NCBI GenBank assembly: GCA_041583135.1
Contig: JBFHGJ010000006.1
Coordinates: 54,392 to 118,391, forward strand
Direction: 5' to 3'
Length of the DNA: 64,000 nt
From: JABSOG01 sp041583135
Lineage (GTDB): Bacteria; Pseudomonadota; Gammaproteobacteria; Enterobacterales; Alteromonadaceae
Position numbers and translations under genes: made by a program. The notes below the pieces were generated by a model. It saw nothing but the letters and a program-made list of their open reading frames with translations. It did not search any database and was not told where the DNA came from. Positions 18,987 to 27,318 of the stretch are shown one piece after another; positions within the stretch are counted from its first letter, which is position 1, and each line of letters begins with the position of its first letter.

Positions 18987-21900
18987 TTATAGTTTCTCTT
19001 TGATGGCATTGGTTGTTGTCGTAACCTCTTGGTGATATACGCCATGAAGATGCGTCACCAATTCATCGATACCTTTTTCTTTCAACAAGGTGTAATGATC
19101 GGTTTTTAACTCGAAGACCTTCGGTGTGGTACGTGAATATCCGCTGACATTTTCCAAAAATGAATAGTCATCGCCTTGCGCTTTAAAGATACTCAGCGGC
19201 GCTTTGATACAGCGCGCTTCAAGCTCTTTGAAGCTGTACTCAAATTCATAGGTCAGCCTGACGATATCAATGATGCGATTAACCAACGCGTTATCGAGAT
19301 GCTTATAGCGATTGCAGATAAACTGGCTAAAACTGTGCTGGTCTTTGCTCACAGCCAAACATTCTTCGAGACCAGCGCCCTCAATCTTACGACCAAAAAC
19401 CGAATACAAAATGGTTACAAACCCAGGATTATCAAAGGTTGGGCTATCGCCATGACGTGCTTCGATTTGCTGATGTAACTCAGGCGAGCCCGGCGCAATC
19501 AAACACAACTGTTCGACTTTATCTCCGGCACTTTCGAGCTGCCACGCGGTTTCAAATGCCACCCGAGCACCAAATGAATAGCCCCACAGATGATAAGGGC
19601 CTGTCGGCTGAACCCGTTTAATCTGTTCAATATCGGCCTTAGCCATTTCCGAGATAGTGGCAAAGGGTCGCTCATCTTGGTTGATGCCAAATGCCTGCAC
19701 CCCGTAAAACGGCCTGTCGAGACAGGTTCTCATCCCCAAAAGCCGCAGATTCATCGGGTAGCCCCCCAAACCCGGCCAGCAGAACACCGGCGCGTTCTCG
19801 CCGACTTCATTGAGCGGCACCATGCGTGAGATTGGTCGATTGCCATCCTCATCTAAACAGCGCGCCAATTTTTCTACCGTCGGCGCTTCAAACAACACCT
19901 GCAACGGCAGTTTTGACTCAAACTCACGATTGATTTTGTTGACCATGGCCACCGCCATCAAAGAGTTGCCTCCACACTCGAAAAAGTCATCCTGAACACT
20001 GACCGCCTCAAGTTTCATGGTGGCTTTGAAGATCTCCGTCAACGCCATTTCGACAGCGTTGCGCGGCGCAATAAGCGGTCGATTAAGCGATAGATCATTT
20101 AACTCCGGTAGATGGGCCAGCGCTTTGTAGTCCACCTTGCCATTGGCGGTTTGCGGCAGTTTATCCAACACGATGATTTTGTTTGGCACCATGTAGTTGG
20201 GTAACTGCTCGGCGAGGTCGTCTTTGAGCATTTCGGTCGGACCTTTCATATGGATGGTGTCCTCTTTCATACCCCGGTGACCCAATTGCTCATCACTCAC
20301 CCGGCCACCAATGCAGAAATAAAAGGCACTCATCTGGCTGCCGACCTGCTTTAAGATGTTGCCCATATGAACTGCCGAAGGTAGGTCATTCCCCGTCTTG
20401 GAGCTGTAACCCGAAGACATTAAACCGATATTGACATCGTTCATTTGCAAGTGCTGAAGCTTGCGCCCCAAGTCGATATACTGCACCCAAGGACGGCTAT
20501 CGCGGCTAACGATGGAGATCCCAAAACTGGAGCGCTCATAGACCTTCTGATTGATGGCAATAACGTGTTTTTTCTGGATCAATTGCCCGGAAATTCGACT
20601 GAACTCGCCATCTTGATAGCGATATTTCGCCATCGGCAACCCCACCACTTTGCCAGCGTGGGTTTGCACATAAACATCAAGATTTTGCTGCCAATTCGCC
20701 TGCTCGGCGCTGACCACTGCAAAACTGCCGAGGTAGAAGTCTTCTTCGTATCCCTCAAGGCTGTCTTTGATATCCGGGGTAAACTGTCCTTGGCCGATAC
20801 CAAGACCGAATTGCGGCAACACATAGTCGAACAGCCCTAGCATATGACCGGTTTCTATTTCCAGCACCTCTAGGATATTGTTTTTGTAAACCGGCTCAAT
20901 GGCCCGTCTTTTGCCGAGAAAGTGGATCTTCATCATGGCGCTGTCTTTTGGCAGCAGCGGCGTAATCAATACCAGCTGATGCTCCACCGGATGATAGTAA
21001 TAAATCCCAGCAGCCAGCTCACAGATCCCATGTAGTTCGAAATACATTTGGGTTGCGTACAAGGCCCCCGGAGAGGCATATCCATATTTTGCCAACAAAC
21101 GTTCTTCACTGACGAAACGACCGAAGTAGCGCAGCATTTCGCCCAACTCAGGCATGGTCAAATCGGCAATGGCGATACTGTCGGTATAATCGAATTGATG
21201 GTCGAGCAACTCAACGATGTCGGCTTTGGCGATATCACCACCTTCGAAAAAGCGGTAGGACTTGCGGGCAAAAACCAAAGCGCTTTGCTCGGCAGTTGGC
21301 TCCTTGCAATCAAGCGCAATGATTTTACGCCCCTGTAACTGCTCATCGGCTCTGATCCCAGGATTGGCCAATTGCGCCTTAACCTGTAACTTGCTGCGCT
21401 TGCTCTGATGGTGCGAACCGTGATTGCCTTGGTCCATCAGTGCCGCTTCTTTGGGATTAAGCTCAATACAGCCGATCAGGTTTTGGAAGTTGTTGCGGGC
21501 ATCGTTTTTGATGATCACTGCGGCACTTTTTACCCAGCTGTGATCTTCAATGGCCAGACGAATTTCATCCAGTTCAACACGAAAGCCCCGCAGCTTAACC
21601 TGATTATCGACCCTGCCGGAAAAATGGTAGTTACCGTCACTGTCCTGATACGCCAGGTCGCCGGTTTTATAAAGCCTTTGGTCTTCACAACCGTCAAAGC
21701 GCGGCACGACAAAACGTTCAAAGGTCATTTCGGCGCGGTGCAAGTAACCCCTAGCCAGTTGCGCGCCGCCAACATACAACTCGCCCATCTTGCCGAAATT
21801 CACCGGCTGCAACGCCTCATCAAGAATGTAAAAGCGAGTGTTGCCCACCGGCTTGCCAATCGCAATGGCAGCCGAGCCCTTTTGCACGGCTGCGCGCTCG

Positions 21901-22904
21901 ACGACATGAGCCGATGCGTTGATGGTGCACTCCGTCGGGCCATACAGATTGACCAAGCTGACCCAGGGTAAGACATCAAAGCATTCTTTCGACAGCTGAC
22001 TGGTTAAAATCTCACCTCCGCTGTATATCTGCTTGAGGGTTTTACAATCCTGACAGGCCGGTAAATCCAACATGGCCTGCAATAGTGTCGGCACGCATTG
22101 AAAGGTGGTCACGCCGTAGCGCGTAATAGTATCGATAATGGCCTCAGGATCACGATAAATGCCCGGCTGTCCCATCACAACCTTAGCCCCAAATACCGGC
22201 GCGAGGATCTCCCACTGGGCGGCATCGAAACTCATCGGTGTCTTTTGCAAAATAACCGTCTGACCATCAAAACGATATTGCTGTTCAAGCCAGTTCAGTT
22301 GGTTGACGATGGCGCGATGCTCAATCATCACCCCTTTCGGTCTACCGGTACTGCCGGAGGTATAAATGATATAAGCCAAATTGCGCGGGCTGAGTTTGGT
22401 CGGGTCATATGGCTTGGGCTCGCCACTTAAGTCAATATCCTCAAGCGTGACTATCTGGGCACTATCGCCGACCAATGCGGTGAGCTTATCTTTGAGTTCA
22501 CGCTGACAGAAAATTATCTTAATGCGCGAATCTTCTATCATGTAGCGCAAACGTTCCTCTGGATACTCGGGAGATAATGGCAGATAGGCCGAACGTGAGA
22601 ACAATATCCCCCAGATCCCGACCATCAACTCTAGTGACGGATCGGCAAAAACCCCTACGCAGTCGTCGGGCAAGGCACCGAGAGCTCTCAAGTGGTGTCC
22701 AACGTGCTGACTTTGACAAACCAGCGATTTATAGCTCAAACTGCCATTTTCGCCGACCACCGCCGTCGCATCGGGTTTGTTTTGTGCCTGATGACGCAGT
22801 AGGTCTGGCAGACACATTTGATGAATTGACCTTAAATCCCAGGTTTTTAATGGTGAAGCCGTTGTTTTTAGTATTTCCGTTTTCGCGTTCATTTTAAATT
22901 CCAT
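18987..22904 (-). CDS. indC: Indigoidine synthetase (single-module NRPS, A-Ox-T-TE)
   Basis: 1305 aa, the length of BpsA/IndC/IgiD, with very close sequence match to BpsA along the whole protein. It converts two L-glutamine to the blue pigment indigoidine using ATP, O2 and FMN. Domains: A (A3 motif YTSGSTGRPKG near residue 185; pocket start FDAAQWE as in Gln-activating BpsA); an oxidase domain inserted between A8 and A10 (~535-820, including MDQGNHGSHH just before it and YKNNILEVLEIETGH and FMN-oxidoreductase features within it); the A10 end (NGKVDYK near 921); T (CGGNSL near 975); and TE (GYSFGA near 1110, DHYTLL near the end). All key motifs are intact. Start at 22904 chosen for AAGGAG 10-11 bp upstream; Met5 is an alternative. 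First gene of the operon. Needs a phosphopantetheinyl transferase, not seen here. Confidence 0.97.
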   Translation of the reverse strand: MEFKMNAKTEILKTTASPLKTWDLRSIHQMCLPDLLRHQAQNKPDATAVVGENGSLSYKSLVCQSQHVGHHLRALGALPDDCVGVFADPSLELMVGIWGILFSRSAYLPLSPEYPEERLRYMIEDSRIKIIFCQRELKDKLTALVGDSAQIVTLEDIDLSGEPKPYDPTKLSPRNLAYIIYTSGSTGRPKGVMIEHRAIVNQLNWLEQQYRFDGQTVILQKTPMSFDAAQWEILAPVFGAKVVMGQPGIYRDPEAIIDTITRYGVTTFQCVPTLLQAMLDLPACQDCKTLKQIYSGGEILTSQLSKECFDVLPWVSLVNLYGPTECTINASAHVVERAAVQKGSAAIAIGKPVGNTRFYILDEALQPVNFGKMGELYVGGAQLARGYLHRAEMTFERFVVPRFDGCEDQRLYKTGDLAYQDSDGNYHFSGRVDNQVKLRGFRVELDEIRLAIEDHSWVKSAAVIIKNDARNNFQNLIGCIELNPKEAALMDQGNHGSHHQSKRSKLQVKAQLANPGIRADEQLQGRKIIALDCKEPTAEQSALVFARKSYRFFEGGDIAKADIVELLDHQFDYTDSIAIADLTMPELGEMLRYFGRFVSEERLLAKYGYASPGALYATQMYFELHGICELAAGIYYYHPVEHQLVLITPLLPKDSAMMKIHFLGKRRAIEPVYKNNILEVLEIETGHMLGLFDYVLPQFGLGIGQGQFTPDIKDSLEGYEEDFYLGSFAVVSAEQANWQQNLDVYVQTHAGKVVGLPMAKYRYQDGEFSRISGQLIQKKHVIAINQKVYERSSFGISIVSRDSRPWVQYIDLGRKLQHLQMNDVNIGLMSSGYSSKTGNDLPSAVHMGNILKQVGSQMSAFYFCIGGRVSDEQLGHRGMKEDTIHMKGPTEMLKDDLAEQLPNYMVPNKIIVLDKLPQTANGKVDYKALAHLPELNDLSLNRPLIAPRNAVEMALTEIFKATMKLEAVSVQDDFFECGGNSLMAVAMVNKINREFESKLPLQVLFEAPTVEKLARCLDEDGNRPISRMVPLNEVGENAPVFCWPGLGGYPMNLRLLGMRTCLDRPFYGVQAFGINQDERPFATISEMAKADIEQIKRVQPTGPYHLWGYSFGARVAFETAWQLESAGDKVEQLCLIAPGSPELHQQIEARHGDSPTFDNPGFVTILYSVFGRKIEGAGLEECLAVSKDQHSFSQFICNRYKHLDNALVNRIIDIVRLTYEFEYSFKELEARCIKAPLSIFKAQGDDYSFLENVSGYSRTTPKVFELKTDHYTLLKEKGIDELVTHLHGVYHQEVTTTTNAIKEKL

Positions 22905-22914
22905 ACCTGATGGT

Positions 22915-22931
22915 TCTCCTTAAACAGGAGA
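22915..22931 (-). promoter_or_regulatory. Hairpin sequestering the indC Shine-Dalgarno
   Basis: In the minus-strand mRNA, TCTCCT pairs with AGGAGA around a five-base loop. The second arm is the indC Shine-Dalgarno (AAGGAG), so ribosome access depends on opening a perfect 6-bp stem. Start codon follows 10-11 bp later. Confidence 0.55.
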
Positions 22932-22997
22932 CAGTTGATGCATTTAAGGGATAGCGAAGACTCAGACATTGATGTCGGCCCACCGCTACCCGGTTAC

Positions 22998-23031
22998 AAA
23001 AAACACCTAGCACCGTGGCACTAAGTGTTTT
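22998..23031 (-). terminator. Terminator-like hairpin in the indC leader (possible attenuator)
   Basis: On the minus strand AAAACACTTAG pairs with CTAGGTGTTTT (11 pairs, one G-U) around a 10-nt loop, and the stem runs into six T followed by G. It lies about 165 nt downstream of the predicted transcription start and about 95 nt upstream of indC. With no gene in between, it either attenuates indC or stops transcription entering from the promoter side. Confidence 0.6.
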
Positions 23032-23175
23032 GACGACAACCTTTCACAGACGCTTTTTATCCATTAAAGCTTAATGACAAACCGCACCTGCAGGCATCCT
23101 GTGTTTACTATCCAAGACAATCGGCAAAGCGCGTTTGCATCGGACAATCTCAACTTCCTGACCCTATATCGAACA

Positions 23176-23249
23176 TATCTTTACCTTAAGATACTTTGTA
23201 CTAAGATACACGGTATAAAAATATAGTCAACTATCTTTACATAAAGAAA
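23176..23249. promoter_or_regulatory. Triple-palindrome operator upstream of indC
   Basis: Three palindromes of the TATCTT-N6-AAGATA type: TATCTTTACCTTAAGATA (23176-23193, perfect arms), an overlapping degenerate copy 23191-23208, and 23232-23249 (TATCTTTACATAAAGAAA). A matching 74-bp block lies at 28036-28109 with the same internal offsets (0, +15, +56); I count 53 of 74 identical bases, clustered in the arms. An 18-bp palindrome of this shape suits a MarR/PecS dimer such as the one encoded at 23675. Confidence 0.75.
23203..23230 (-). promoter_or_regulatory. Predicted indC operon promoter
   Basis: Minus strand: TTGACT (23225-23230), 16 bp, TATCTT (23203-23208). The -10 is an arm of the second operator palindrome and the -35 touches the third, so a bound regulator would block RNA polymerase. 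The predicted start near 23196 gives a leader of about 290 nt before indC. Confidence 0.6.
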
Positions 23250-23674
23250 AGTGATAGGATTTGTCACAATTGGTGTCGGCACTAGTCATGTAACCGTGGC
23301 GAACAGCCGTACAGACAAAGGTAAAAAGCTGTCATGGCTTTGTCACCGAAACGGCAAAATGGTTCTAAATAAATACAGCTAAATCGGCAACAATCCATGC
23401 CAAAACAGTGTAAACACAAGAACCGACAGACACTTTGATCCTTTGAAGTAAGGGAATACGAGATCAGCAGTTATCGCGCGATGAAAAGGCTTAGGGCTGA
23501 TCGAAGCACGTTCAACCGACCTTGATAGCAAACCTCATTGCCGCAGCTCAAAACGCCATATACACACGATTTGTCACGTTGAAATCACTGGATTTAAATG
23601 TAACAAATTGAAAATCAAGGCAATGAGCTTGCGACAAGCGGTCAGCATCAAGCATAACCAAGGCAAGATTATTT
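23250..23674. other. Non-coding region upstream of the MarR-type regulator
   Basis: 425 bp with no credible gene on either strand. It should contain the promoter of the regulator gene. GATTTGTCAC occurs near 23258 and again near 23571, and ATTTGT/ACAAAT arms flank 23573-23607. None matches the indC operator, so direct autoregulation through the same site is not supported. Confidence 0.45.
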
Positions 23675-24184
23675 ATGCACAAAAACGACCACGTAGATTT
23701 GGTACTTCAACAATGGGCTAGGGAAAAGCCCGAAATGGACGCATCGCCAATGGCCATCTTAGGCCGCTTGGTTCGCACCAATGGCATCATCAGCACCCAG
23801 TTGCAAAGCGTGTTTTCACAGTTTGGCCTCAATAGCGGCGAATTCGACGTGTTGGCAACGCTGCTGCGCTCGGGTAGCCCCTATCAACTGACACCGAACC
23901 GGCTATTACAAGCGCTTATGCTCTCCTCCGGCGCCATGACCAACCGAGTCGATAAACTCGAATCCAAAGGTCTGGTGGAGCGCTTGGCCGACCCAAACGA
24001 CAGACGCGGCGTGTTGGTTAAGCTTACCGATAAAGGTCATAGTTTAATAAGCGACGCCGTACTGGCCCACGTTAACCGCGGCAAAGCCACCTTAGGAGCC
24101 CTCAATCAACAAGAGCAGACGCAACTGGCTGAGCTTCTCAAAAAACTCCTACTCGAACATGAAACCGTACAGCCGTTGGATTAA
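23675..24184 (+). CDS. MarR-family transcriptional regulator, PecS-like
   Basis: 169 aa, a winged-helix MarR protein. The N-terminus VLQQWAREKPEMDASPM parallels PecS of Dickeya (VQQWRNERPDLD), which represses indigoidine and virulence genes there and releases DNA on binding urate. The recognition helix region is LMLSSGAMTNRVDKLESKGLVERL (residues ~89-112), followed by the wing DPNDRRGVLVKLTDKG. It should act as a dimer on an 18-bp palindrome such as those in front of indC and the trpF-like gene, between which it lies. The gene is divergent from indC, 770 bp away. Ligand unknown; urate-binding residues were not checked against a structure. Confidence 0.88.
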   Translation: MHKNDHVDLVLQQWAREKPEMDASPMAILGRLVRTNGIISTQLQSVFSQFGLNSGEFDVLATLLRSGSPYQLTPNRLLQALMLSSGAMTNRVDKLESKGLVERLADPNDRRGVLVKLTDKGHSLISDAVLAHVNRGKATLGALNQQEQTQLAELLKKLLLEHETVQPLD

Positions 24185-24191
24185 CCAACGG
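24173..24191 (+). terminator. Perfect hairpin over the regulator stop codon
   Basis: CCGTTGG (24173-24179), loop ATTAA including the stop codon, CCAACGG (24185-24191). No T-tract follows, so it may protect the mRNA 3' end or be a weak terminator. Confidence 0.4.
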
Positions 24192-24517
24192 CCCAGACTT
24201 GTCACATCGTCGAAGCAATGCGCTAAATCCAAACCGCCTGCTTCGACAATGACCTTAGCCACCTTTTACCCCGCCACAAACAATAACAGCTAAAATAGCG
24301 ACACATTGGTACCGCCTCGATACAGAACAGGGCCATGCTCTTGGCACCGCACTGAGTAATATCAAGCGATGAGTTCAAGGACATTGACCCGCCTTACGCG
24401 AAGCACAAGTTAATCAAAGTTGCAAAACAAGCTTGAAGAAGCAGAAAAACCGTAGAGACACCTTGGTGTTCGAGCCTAGGCATCGCAGGCGCCGTCTACT
24501 CCTTATAGGGGTATAAG
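24192..24517. other. Non-coding region between regulator and OYE operon end
   Basis: About 326 bp between two converging units. No ORF with a ribosome site, repeat or motif was recognised. Confidence 0.5.
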
Positions 24518-24540
24518 AAAAAAGGCTGCCATTGGCAGCC
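24518..24540 (-). terminator. Intrinsic terminator of the trpF-like/upp/pecM/OYE operon
   Basis: Minus strand: GGCTGCC-AAT-GGCAGCC followed by six T, 46 bp after the OYE stop codon. A compact GC-rich stem with a T-tract. Confidence 0.9.
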
Positions 24541-24586
24541 AGGAAGGGAACAACTTAAAGTGATTTTTTGTTCGCTAGTCTATTGG

Positions 24587-25672
24587 CTATGCAGGCTCCG
24601 CCAATGCTTCTAACGTTGGGTAGTCAGTATAACCTTTGGCATCGCCACCGTATAAGGTGGTGTCATCAAGGTCGTTGTATGGACCGCCTTGTTTGATGCG
24701 TGCAACCAGATCAGGGTTTGATAAAAACAATGCCCCAAAGGCCACGGCCTCGGCAAACCCTTCTTCAATTATCGGTTTGGCGATGTCTGCGTTTACCGGG
24801 CCATCTTCAGCCCTTTGATGAGGGTTGAGCATCAAAGTGCCGGACCAAGCCTCACGCATTAACTTGGTCGTATGACGATTATTGGCTTCCATAATATGCA
24901 AATACGCCAGCGGTGGTAATTCAGCCAACAATGCCTGATAAGTCACCAAAGCGTTATTTTCCACCATATCGTTAAATGGGTTTTCAGGAGAAATGCGCAA
25001 GCCCACTCGCCCGGCCCCTACGGCATTGACCACCGCTTCGGTTAATTCAAGGACATAGCGAATTTTGCCTTCAATGGTGCCGCCGTATTCGTCTGTACGT
25101 AAGTTGGTGTTGTCGGCCAAAAACTGGTGCGGTAAAAAGCCGTTGCCGGCGTGGATCTCAACCCCGTCAAATCCGGCATCGATGGCATTTTTGGCCGCAA
25201 CGGCAAAGTCGCTGATCGATTGCTTGATCTCGGCAATACTCATCGCTCTTGGCGCTGGAAAGTCTTTCATACCATCTGGGGTAAACGTCTGGCCCTTTGC
25301 GGCAACCGCTGAAGGCGCTATCGACTGGTGGGCACTTTGATAAAGCGCCGGATGACCGATGCGTCCGGCATGCATCAACTGGGCGACGATTAGGCCACCT
25401 TTTTGGTGCACCGCTTGGGTCACTTGCTGCCATGAGGCGACTTGTGCCGCGCTGTGCAAACCCGGCGAATTCATATAACCTTGGCCGACGACACAAGGTT
25501 GTATGCCTTCACTGATGATGAGGCCGGCACTGGCGCGCTGGGCATAATACTGCGCCATCAATGGCGTTGCCAAGCCCTCTGCCGTAGCGCGGTTGCGGCT
25601 CATCGGCGCCATAACAAGACGATTTTTCAAGTTAAGGTTACCAAGTGCAACTGGTGTGAATAATGGATTCAT
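24587..25672 (-). CDS. Old Yellow Enzyme family FMN ene-reductase (NemA-like)
   Basis: 361 aa, standard length for NemA/morphinone reductase-type enzymes. An (alpha/beta)8 barrel binding FMN and using NAD(P)H to reduce activated C=C bonds. Seen: N-terminal LKNRLVMAPMSRNRA, QLMHAGRIGHP, the substrate-anion pair in EIHAGNGFLPHQFL (H and N; the usual form is HxAN), the NLRTDEYGG motif, and FMN-phosphate region AVAFGALFLSNPDLVARI. It is last in the second operon, 3 bp after pecM, with Shine-Dalgarno AAGGGG inside the pecM end. In this regulon it could reduce the oxidised pyridinedione/indigoidine system or detoxify related quinone-like products; this is inference from context. Confidence 0.93.
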   Translation of the reverse strand: MNPLFTPVALGNLNLKNRLVMAPMSRNRATAEGLATPLMAQYYAQRASAGLIISEGIQPCVVGQGYMNSPGLHSAAQVASWQQVTQAVHQKGGLIVAQLMHAGRIGHPALYQSAHQSIAPSAVAAKGQTFTPDGMKDFPAPRAMSIAEIKQSISDFAVAAKNAIDAGFDGVEIHAGNGFLPHQFLADNTNLRTDEYGGTIEGKIRYVLELTEAVVNAVGAGRVGLRISPENPFNDMVENNALVTYQALLAELPPLAYLHIMEANNRHTTKLMREAWSGTLMLNPHQRAEDGPVNADIAKPIIEEGFAEAVAFGALFLSNPDLVARIKQGGPYNDLDDTTLYGGDAKGYTDYPTLEALAEPA

Positions 25673-25675
25673 GTT

Positions 25676-26584
25676 CTACCCCTTCTCAATGGATAATTTA
25701 GGTTCAGTGTGGCTAGTGCTGGGTTTGTTCGCTCGTGGCTGTGCGAGGTAAATGGCACCAAGAATGGCCAAGGCGCCAATGGCTTGAAAACTGTTGAGCC
25801 GCTCGCCCAATGCCAAATAGCCGATAAGGGTTGCCGCCAACGGGCTGGCAAATGAAATAAACGACATGGTGATGGCCGGTAAACGCTCAATGCCGCGAAA
25901 CCAAATCATATAAGCCACCAAAGCGCCGATCAGGCTTAAATAGGCAAATCCCAACCAGTTCAATGCGGTTAAACTTTGTGGCAGGCTCTCATTGAGCAAC
26001 GCCAGTGGTGTCAACAACAGACCCCCTGCGGTCAATTGCCACCCGGTGAACGTCATCACACCAACCCCTTGCGGACGCCCCCATTTTTTTGTCAATACGA
26101 TCCCGGTTGCCATGCTGGTCGCCCCGGCGATACCGGCCATTACACCGATAGGATCTAAACTGGCGCTGGGTTTGAGCACTAGCAGCGCCATGCCAATGGC
26201 ACCGGTTGCACAGGCCAACAGTTGGACCTTCAACACCTTTTGATTTTGAAACAACGCGCCGATAAGCAGCACAATCAGGGGCTGCGAGGACATCACCAAG
26301 GCGGCAACACCACCGGGCAAGTGATAGGCGGCAACAAATAAGAAATAAAAGAAGGCGCCAATATTGAGCGCACCCAACACCATTGCTCTGAGCCACCACA
26401 CTCCCTGCGGTAACTGGCGACAAAAAACCAGCAACAGTAGACCGGCAGGCAAGGCGCGAATAGCCGACGCCAGCAACGGGCTGTCGGCAGGCAACATTTG
26501 GGTTGTGACCAAATAGGTGCTACCCCAAATGATAGGCGCAATGGCTGTAACCAGACTGTCACTTAAGCTATTGGAGGCTTTCAT
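25676..26584 (-). CDS. pecM: EamA/DMT-family exporter, PecM-like
   Basis: 302 aa with about ten membrane segments arranged as two EamA repeats. The N-terminal AIAPIIWGSTYLVTTQMLPADSPLLASAIRALPAGLLLL matches the pattern of Dickeya PecM, the inner-membrane exporter of indigoidine that normally lies next to pecS. Later family features are GGVAALVMSSQPLIV and SFISFASPLAATLIGYLALGE. The start overlaps the upp stop (ATGA), so the genes are coupled. Here pecM is not divergent from the pecS-like gene but sits in a second operon under the shared operator. Role: export of the pigment or a related product. The symbol is given by homology and context. Confidence 0.85.
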   Translation of the reverse strand: MKASNSLSDSLVTAIAPIIWGSTYLVTTQMLPADSPLLASAIRALPAGLLLLVFCRQLPQGVWWLRAMVLGALNIGAFFYFLFVAAYHLPGGVAALVMSSQPLIVLLIGALFQNQKVLKVQLLACATGAIGMALLVLKPSASLDPIGVMAGIAGATSMATGIVLTKKWGRPQGVGVMTFTGWQLTAGGLLLTPLALLNESLPQSLTALNWLGFAYLSLIGALVAYMIWFRGIERLPAITMSFISFASPLAATLIGYLALGERLNSFQAIGALAILGAIYLAQPRANKPSTSHTEPKLSIEKG

Positions 26585-27258
26585 TTTGCCCCCGAATCGG
26601 TTGTGCCGAAATATCTGTCGCCAAAGTCGCCGATGCCCGGAACCATAAAGGCATGTTCATTCAGACATTTTTCTATCGATGAGGTCACCAGTTGGATCTT
26701 CGGATGCGCGGTGATCAACCTGTCGAGTCCTTGAGGCGAAGCCAGCAAGTTGATAAAGAGGATATTTTCTTCTTTTACGTTGGCCTGTTTGAGTACAGAT
26801 ACCGCCTCTAGAGCCGAACCACCGGTGGCCAACATCGGCTCGAGCAAAAACACATGACGCTCGGCGATGTCATCAGGTAGGTTGGCGTAGTAGAGTTTCG
26901 GCTGTTTGGTTTGCTTGTTGCGCTGGATCAAAATTTTGCCCATCGGCAGGCCAAGTTCAATCGAACGTAGTTCACTTTCCATACTCTCCCCCGCCCGAAT
27001 GACAGACACCGCGCAAACTTTGGTGGCGACCGCCATGCCGTGGAACTGTTCACCCAAAGGCGTTGTTACATTGTGGGGTTTAAACGGCAGCAGGGTTCGC
27101 GCTTTATCCAGCAGTAGCCTGATCACCTGATCGGCATAAAAAACAAAGTCTTGATGAGCACAGTATTTGTCTCTAATTTTTGCGTGCAACGCCAATAGCG
27201 AATTGGTTTGCTCCAGCACATGAACGTTGGCCGCTTGAAATGTGTTCTCTGTTGTCAT
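26581..27258 (-). CDS. upp: Uracil phosphoribosyltransferase, eukaryote-like type
   Basis: 225 aa from ATG 27258; the frame is open to ATG 27312, but that would nearly abut the upstream stop and add 18 unlike residues. UPRT joins uracil and PRPP to UMP. The PRPP loop is LEPMLATGGSA (Glu where the usual sequence has DPMLATGGS), and the uracil-binding end is VPGIGDFGDRYFGT. The segment GKILIQRNKQTKQPKLYYANLPDDIAERHVFLL matches fungal FUR1-type enzymes better than E. coli Upp, which reads MYRNEETLEPVPYFQKL. So this is a specialised, probably non-housekeeping copy. It could recycle uracil produced or consumed by PsuG, or give resistance to an analogue. It overlaps pecM by 4 bp. Confidence 0.88.
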   Translation of the reverse strand: MTTENTFQAANVHVLEQTNSLLALHAKIRDKYCAHQDFVFYADQVIRLLLDKARTLLPFKPHNVTTPLGEQFHGMAVATKVCAVSVIRAGESMESELRSIELGLPMGKILIQRNKQTKQPKLYYANLPDDIAERHVFLLEPMLATGGSALEAVSVLKQANVKEENILFINLLASPQGLDRLITAHPKIQLVTSSIEKCLNEHAFMVPGIGDFGDRYFGTTDSGAK

Positions 27259-27318
27259 TATTAATTCCCAAATGAGTTGTCGATGCAGAGACCTGACGGT
27301 CCCTGCACTCATGCCGAG

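Noticed and set aside
23031..23196. Short leader peptides (6-10 codons) controlling indC by ribosome stalling
   Set aside because: Candidate ATGs near 23128, 23098 and 23061 lack proper ribosome sites and show no run of Gln or other codons typical of attenuation peptides.
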